Assembly (NCBI GenBank): GCA_027858555.1
Contig: JAQICP010000122.1
Coordinates: forward strand, 1-9,420
DNA: 9,420 nt
From: Vallitaleaceae bacterium
GTDB lineage: Bacteria; Bacillota; Clostridia; Lachnospirales; Vallitaleaceae
Reading direction: 5' to 3'
The notes below the pieces were generated by a model. That model was not told where the DNA came from. It did not search any database and saw only the letters and a list, made by a program, of their open reading frames with translations. Every line of letters starts with the position of its first letter. The first letter of the stretch is position 1. Shown one piece after another: positions 4,727 to 9,420 of the stretch. The position numbers and the translations under genes were made by a program.

Positions 4727-6829
4727 TTACTTCGTAGTTGTTTCCGCCAGAATGGCTACCGTATGCTTCTGAGTCAGGCCAAGTTTATAGGTAGTATTAC
4801 CTTTTTCAATCTGAATAAAAGGCTTACTTAATATGTCTTTAATGATAACCTCATCTATCTCAATTTCTTGACTGCTTAATTGGTTTTTCCAGATAGTCAT
4901 CTTACAGCCTTGCTGCCAATTGGAACAATAGAAGCCTTTGCTATTTTCATGAATTTGACCAGTTTCACATATAGGACATTTTCCTAGGCTTTTTCGAGTA
5001 TCAGTTCTTGATGCTGCTTTTCCTTTGCCATATACTTCCTTCTCAAATACAACACTATGCTTGTTTTTATCAGCTTCCCTAACTATATATGAAACAAAAC
5101 GATTAATGCTGCTCATGAATTTTTCAGGCTCTAGTTCACCTCTGTTTATCTTAGTCAGACCCTTTTCCCATTTGCCAGTCGTCTCTGCTAGCTTTAGTTC
5201 ATCTGGTACAATCTGAATCAACTTAATACCTTTTTCTGTTGGAAATAGTCCTTTTCCTTTACGAAAGATATATTTAACATGAATCAGCCGTTCTATGATA
5301 CTTGCTCGTGTAGCTGGAGTACCAAATCCAGCTTCCTTTAATTGCTCTTTTAGATCTTCATCCTCTACATAACGACCAGCATTTTCCATCGCACTAAGCA
5401 AGGTTGCTTCTGTATATGGCTTTGGTGGTGAAGTCTGTTTCTTCTGCAATTCACTATCAATCACATGAAGGATATCGTTCTTGGTAATAACAGGTAATTC
5501 TTGATCTTTATCATCTTTATCTGCCTTATATAAGCTTTTCCAACCTTTTTGAATGATTACTTTGCCCTTTGACACACATTTTTCTTTTTCAATATTAACA
5601 AAAACTGATGTTGTTTCGTATATGAAATCCGGGTAGAACACCGCTATGAACCTTTTCACAACTAGGTTATAGATGGTCATTTCTTCTTTCGGTACACGTC
5701 CGGTATTAGGTTTTAAGTTTGTTGGAATAACAGCATGGTGATCTGTTACTTTACTATTATCAATAATTCGATTGCTGAATTTCAAGCCTTTTGCTAAAAT
5801 TGATTTTATCGCCTTATCGTAAGGTGGTATATTAATATGAGCCATGGTTTCATTCACCGTAGCTTTCATATCATCACTTAGATACCTGCTGTCAGTCCTT
5901 GGGTAAGTTAATAATTTGTAGCGCTCATAGAGATTTTGAGCGTAGGTAAGTACATCTTGGGCGCTGTACCCATACATCTTATTGCCATCTCTTTGAAGTT
6001 CCGTTAAATCATATAATAATGGTGGCTTTTCAACCTTCTTCTTTTTTTCAATCTTGGTAACTTTACCGTCTCGGTCAAATACCTTGTTTTTAATGGCCAG
6101 GGCTTCTGTCTCATCCATGATTTTAGTTTCAGAAGGTTTCTGATTAAACCATATGCCTTTAAATTCACCATAGTCCACCACCACCTCATAATAATCTTGT
6201 GGAATAAAGGCAACTATCTCGTGGTTTCTATTAACAATTAAAGCCAGTGTGGGTGTTTGAACCCGTCCAATGCTTAGCAGTACATTATTGAGTGTGGTAT
6301 ATGCCCTGGTAGCATTGATACCTACAAGCCAATCCGCCTCTGAACGGCATTTTGCAGAATGGTAGAGGTTATCATAGGCACTTGATGGTTTTAAGGTATC
6401 AAATCCCTTTTTAATCGACTCATCGGTCATACTTGAAATCCATAAGCGTTCAAATGGCTTCTTGCTTTTTAAGTAGTCATATATATAGCGAAAAATCAGC
6501 TCACCTTCACGCCCACTATCTGTAGCGCATATGAGACTACCCACGTCTTCTCTTTTAATTAAGTTCTTTATAATAGTCAATTGACTTTTAGTTTTTGGGT
6601 AGGGTTTTATTTTAATCGTTTCAGGAATAATTGGCAGACTCTTATAGTGCCATTTCTTATAAGTGTCACTATAATCTTCTGGTTCAAACAAAGTAATCAG
6701 ATGACCTACAGCCCAAGTAATCACATAGGATTCACCTTCTATGTAGCCGTCTCGTTTTGTTTTACATCCAAGGACATTAGCTATATCTCTTGCTACAGAT
6801 GGTTTTTCAGTTATAATCAATGATTTCAT
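4727..6829 (-). CDS. topB: DNA topoisomerase III
   Basis: Type IA topoisomerase that cuts and reseals one DNA strand and is best suited to decatenation and to resolving recombination or replication intermediates. From the ATG at 6829 the protein is 700 residues, close to the size of Bacillus TopB. The N-terminal Toprim domain shows IITEKPSVA with Glu8 and the acidic motif CATDSGREGE (101-110). SIGRVQTP (186-193) follows. The catalytic tyrosine is predicted to be Tyr309 in LLTYPRTDSRYL. GFGTPATRASIIERL (501-515) is a further family signature. A C-terminal zinc-ribbon-like Cys set is Cys618, Cys621, Cys635 and Cys642. The frame is open 17 codons further up to an ATG at 6880, but the Toprim strand begins at MKSLIITEKP, and an AAAGAGG lies about 10 bases before 6829, so the shorter start is chosen. 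It lies 78 bp downstream of the calcium ATPase gene on the same strand, with no terminator between them. Confidence 0.95.
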   Translation of the reverse strand: MKSLIITEKPSVARDIANVLGCKTKRDGYIEGESYVITWAVGHLITLFEPEDYSDTYKKWHYKSLPIIPETIKIKPYPKTKSQLTIIKNLIKREDVGSLICATDSGREGELIFRYIYDYLKSKKPFERLWISSMTDESIKKGFDTLKPSSAYDNLYHSAKCRSEADWLVGINATRAYTTLNNVLLSIGRVQTPTLALIVNRNHEIVAFIPQDYYEVVVDYGEFKGIWFNQKPSETKIMDETEALAIKNKVFDRDGKVTKIEKKKKVEKPPLLYDLTELQRDGNKMYGYSAQDVLTYAQNLYERYKLLTYPRTDSRYLSDDMKATVNETMAHINIPPYDKAIKSILAKGLKFSNRIIDNSKVTDHHAVIPTNLKPNTGRVPKEEMTIYNLVVKRFIAVFYPDFIYETTSVFVNIEKEKCVSKGKVIIQKGWKSLYKADKDDKDQELPVITKNDILHVIDSELQKKQTSPPKPYTEATLLSAMENAGRYVEDEDLKEQLKEAGFGTPATRASIIERLIHVKYIFRKGKGLFPTEKGIKLIQIVPDELKLAETTGKWEKGLTKINRGELEPEKFMSSINRFVSYIVREADKNKHSVVFEKEVYGKGKAASRTDTRKSLGKCPICETGQIHENSKGFYCSNWQQGCKMTIWKNQLSSQEIEIDEVIIKDILSKPFIQIEKGNTTYKLGLTQKHTVAILAETTTK

Positions 6830-6907
6830 TATTACTAGACCTCTTTCGCGATTTGTATTCACACGTTTAAAATAAAACACTATAATTGCTTAACTCGTTT
6901 TTCTTAA

Positions 6908-9420
6908 CTAATATTTCTTTACTACTTTTGCTATCTCACCCATGAGTAATGGCACTAAACCAAGTCCAAATGCCACACCAAATTCTAAAAATCCAAGTGG
7001 GCTTGTTGTGAATATAGGTTGTAAAAATGGCACATATAAGACAAGTATTAATAATACGATTGCTATTAATACTGAATAATTCAGATATTTATTACCTAAG
7101 ACTTTCATTTTAAATAAAGCTATATCTTCTGACCTGGCTGAGTAGGCACGTAACATTTCACCTAATATCAGTGTGGTAAAACAGAATGTTCTAGCTACAG
7201 TGAGCTGTGCATCTGCTTCTAAATTCTCTGCAAACAAAAAGCCGATTCTGTATGATGCAAGGGTTGCAGCTGCAAGTCCCAAACTCTGGAATGCAATGGC
7301 TATACCCATCTTTTTATCCACAAGACTATCCTTTGGATTTCTAGGTTGTTGATTCATCATCCCTGCTTCGCCTTTTTCTAAACCAAGTGCAAATGCTGGG
7401 AATGAATCTGTAATAAGATTAACCCATAGCAATTGAATCGGCACAAGTGGTACTGGCCATCCTATAAGCATCGCTGTAAATATAATCAGAATTTCACCCA
7501 CATTACAGGCCAATAGGAATCCAACAAACTTTCTAATATTAGCATAGATAATTCGGCCTTCTTCAACTGCGTCTACAATACTGGCAAAATTATCATCGGT
7601 CAGAATCATATCTGCAGCTTCTTTAGCCACATCTGTACCCGTAATACCCATTGCAATACCGCTATCAGCTTTCTTAAGTGCAGGTGCATCGTTAACACCA
7701 TCACCTGTCATTGCAGCAACATCACCATTTTTCCTGACAAAATCCACAATACGGACTTTGTGCTCTGGAGATACCCTAGCAAACACATTGGTTTTTTGAA
7801 CCACTTCAAGAAAGGCGTCATCATCATAATCATTAATCCTTCCACCTTCTAGTGCTTGAGAAAAATCTTCGATAATACCTAATTCTTTTGCAATCGCTTG
7901 AGCAGTAAGTATATGGTCACCTGTAATCATAACCACGCGAATACCGGCTCTCTTACATAATTTCACAGCATCTTTGGCTTCTTGTCTTGGTGGGTCGATC
8001 ATGCATGAAAGCCCAGCGAAGATCAGATTATCTTCTTCTTTTTCAAGAACTGCATCCTTATCAACTTTTTTATAAGCATAACCCAGTACTCTGAGGGCAT
8101 GAGCGGCATATTGATGATTCTTTTCTGCTGCTCTGAGCTTGTCTTCGCCAGTAATATCACTGATGGAACCATTCATATCAATCTTGCTAACTCTACTTAA
8201 AATGACGTCTGGTGCTCCCTTAGTCAACATATAGTAGTCACCATCAATAAAATGCAGGGTTGACATCAGCTTACGCTCAGAATCAAATGGAAACTCTTTC
8301 AGTCTTGGATGTTTTGTATTTAAGGTTGCTTTATCATAGTTAGCTTTTGCACCAAGTACAATCAGTGCGCCTTCTGTAGGATCTCCGATGACCTCGCCAT
8401 CTTTAACTTCTGAATCATTACAAAGCGTAGCTGTTAAAAATAACATATTAAGTTGGCTGATTGGTTTATCCGCACAACTCACCTTGCCACCAAAACCATA
8501 TCCAGTTCCAGTTACTGACCACTCGTCAGCACCATCATATACCTTTGTCACTGTCATCTTATTCTGGGTCAAGGTGCCTGTTTTATCAGTGCATATAACA
8601 GTAGTTGAACCTAATGTTTCAACAGCACTGAGTCTCTTCATGATTGCATTTCGCTTGATCATACGTTGCATGCCCATGGCAAGAACCACTGTTACAACTG
8701 CAGGTAACCCTTCTGGTATCGCTGCTACTGCAAGTGAAATTGCTGTCATAAACACTTCAATCAAAGGTTGCCCTCTAAGTAAGCCTAAGATAATAATAAT
8801 AATACTGACAAAAATACATATGATCCCTAGCAACTTGCCGAAACTAGCCAGTTTTATTTGCAATGGTGTCTGCGTTTCTTCTGTTTCACTTAGCATGGTT
8901 GCAATCTTACCGATTTCGGTTTTCATGCCAGTTCCAGTAACAATGCCCTTGCCTCTACCATAAGTGACTATGGTACTCATATAAGCCATATTCTGTCGGT
9001 CTGCAATTGACGCATGTTCGTCCTCACATATCCCATCGCTTTTTTCTACTGCAACGGATTCACCTGTTAGTGCAGACTCATCGATTTTAAGGTTTACATT
9101 TTCTATAACTCTAAGATCAGCTGGTACATAATCACCTGACTCAAGTACAACCAGATCACCTGGTACCAATTCTTTAGAATCAATACTGACCAATTGGCCT
9201 GCTCGTACCACTTTTGCCTTTGGCGCTGCCATCTGCTTTAATGCACTTAGTGCGTTACTGGCACGATTTTCTTGTGTAACACCTAGAATGGCATTAAGAA
9301 TAACAATTCCAATAATGACAATTCCGTCTGCCAACTCATCCGCAATGAATATGGATAATAAGATGGCAATAATTAAGATGATAATCATGAAATCTTTAAA
9401 TTGGTCAATAATCATAGTGA
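6908..9420 (-). CDS. P2A-type calcium-transporting ATPase (SERCA-like), 5' end outside window
   Basis: Integral membrane pump that uses ATP to export Ca2+. The visible part is 835 residues from the first in-window Met (9415). Upstream codons stay open to the edge, and P2A ATPases normally have about 60 more residues before the first helix, so the true start lies beyond the window. Motifs in order: TGES (117-120, actuator dephosphorylation loop); PEGLP (234-238) in helix M4; DKTGTLT with the phosphorylated Asp277; KGAPD (399-403) in the nucleotide-binding domain; TGD (498-500); GDGVNDAP (571-578). Residues matching SERCA calcium ligands are all present: Glu235 (M4), Asn638 and Glu641 in NVGE (M5), Asn666 and Asp670 in NLITD (M6), and Glu753 (M8). 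The C-terminal half carries the expected further helices and ends in a basic tail, KVVKKY. The match to SERCA ligands supports Ca2+ over Na+/K+ or Mg2+ as substrate. It resembles the bacterial YloB/PacL group. Confidence 0.94.
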   Translation of the reverse strand, partial: TMIIDQFKDFMIIILIIAILLSIFIADELADGIVIIGIVILNAILGVTQENRASNALSALKQMAAPKAKVVRAGQLVSIDSKELVPGDLVVLESGDYVPADLRVIENVNLKIDESALTGESVAVEKSDGICEDEHASIADRQNMAYMSTIVTYGRGKGIVTGTGMKTEIGKIATMLSETEETQTPLQIKLASFGKLLGIICIFVSIIIIILGLLRGQPLIEVFMTAISLAVAAIPEGLPAVVTVVLAMGMQRMIKRNAIMKRLSAVETLGSTTVICTDKTGTLTQNKMTVTKVYDGADEWSVTGTGYGFGGKVSCADKPISQLNMLFLTATLCNDSEVKDGEVIGDPTEGALIVLGAKANYDKATLNTKHPRLKEFPFDSERKLMSTLHFIDGDYYMLTKGAPDVILSRVSKIDMNGSISDITGEDKLRAAEKNHQYAAHALRVLGYAYKKVDKDAVLEKEEDNLIFAGLSCMIDPPRQEAKDAVKLCKRAGIRVVMITGDHILTAQAIAKELGIIEDFSQALEGGRINDYDDDAFLEVVQKTNVFARVSPEHKVRIVDFVRKNGDVAAMTGDGVNDAPALKKADSGIAMGITGTDVAKEAADMILTDDNFASIVDAVEEGRIIYANIRKFVGFLLACNVGEILIIFTAMLIGWPVPLVPIQLLWVNLITDSFPAFALGLEKGEAGMMNQQPRNPKDSLVDKKMGIAIAFQSLGLAAATLASYRIGFLFAENLEADAQLTVARTFCFTTLILGEMLRAYSARSEDIALFKMKVLGNKYLNYSVLIAIVLLILVLYVPFLQPIFTTSPLGFLEFGVAFGLGLVPLLMGEIAKVVKKY

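Noticed and set aside
6830..6880. 17-residue N-terminal extension of topoisomerase III
   Set aside because: The upstream ATG has no evident ribosome binding site, while MKSLIITEKP at 6829 matches the usual family N-terminus and follows AAAGAGG.
6830..6907. Separate promoter for topB in the 78-bp gap after the calcium ATPase gene
   Set aside because: The only candidate pair on the minus strand (TTAAGC, 17 bases, TTAAAC) is a poor match to the consensus in AT-rich sequence, so it was not called.
8388..8963. 191-codon open frame on the plus strand, opposite the calcium ATPase gene
   Set aside because: It lies wholly antisense to a well-conserved P-type ATPase, has no recognisable domain, and its composition is what the reverse complement of a membrane-protein gene gives.

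Overview
The window looks like a chromosomal segment of a low-GC Gram-positive bacterium, most likely a member of the Clostridia. The evidence is the AT-rich codon use, strong Shine-Dalgarno sites of the GGAGG type, a near-consensus sigma-A promoter, a Gram-positive style lipoprotein, and a fused homocysteine methyltransferase/methylenetetrahydrofolate reductase of the kind common in Firmicutes. The genus cannot be fixed from the sequence alone.

Layout. Positions 1-2796 hold two minus-strand amino-acid metabolism genes: the fused one-carbon/methionine enzyme, followed 44 bp downstream by threonine ammonia-lyase (its 3' end lies beyond the window). They appear to form one transcription unit driven by a sigma-A promoter at 2845-2873. 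A 322-bp divergent intergenic region (2800-3121) separates them from a lone plus-strand gene for a very acidic 484-residue lipoprotein (3122-4576). This region holds the minus-strand promoter, a repeated -35 segment, two inverted repeats, a candidate plus-strand promoter and a possible 44-codon leader ORF that overlaps the lipoprotein start by ATGA. A hairpin with a GAAA loop at 4628-4657 probably terminates both converging transcripts. Beyond it, a threefold 11-bp tandem repeat lies just after the stop codon of topB (DNA topoisomerase III, minus strand, 4727-6829). The right end is a SERCA-like P2A calcium ATPase on the minus strand (6908 to the edge). It lacks its N-terminus only because the window stops.

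How the genes relate. The first pair plausibly serves the aspartate-derived amino acids: methyl-group supply for methionine, and 2-oxobutyrate from threonine for isoleucine. topB and the ATPase are 78 bp apart on one strand and may be co-transcribed, but no functional link is known to me.

Most genes here are ordinary housekeeping genes. The item most worth attention is the lipoprotein. It belongs to no family I recognise, and it consists of two diverged copies of one roughly 175-residue domain joined by an Asn/Asp/Gly/Pro repeat linker. The N-terminal copy is extremely acidic and the C-terminal copy is not. I see no CRISPR array, mobile element, rRNA or tRNA.
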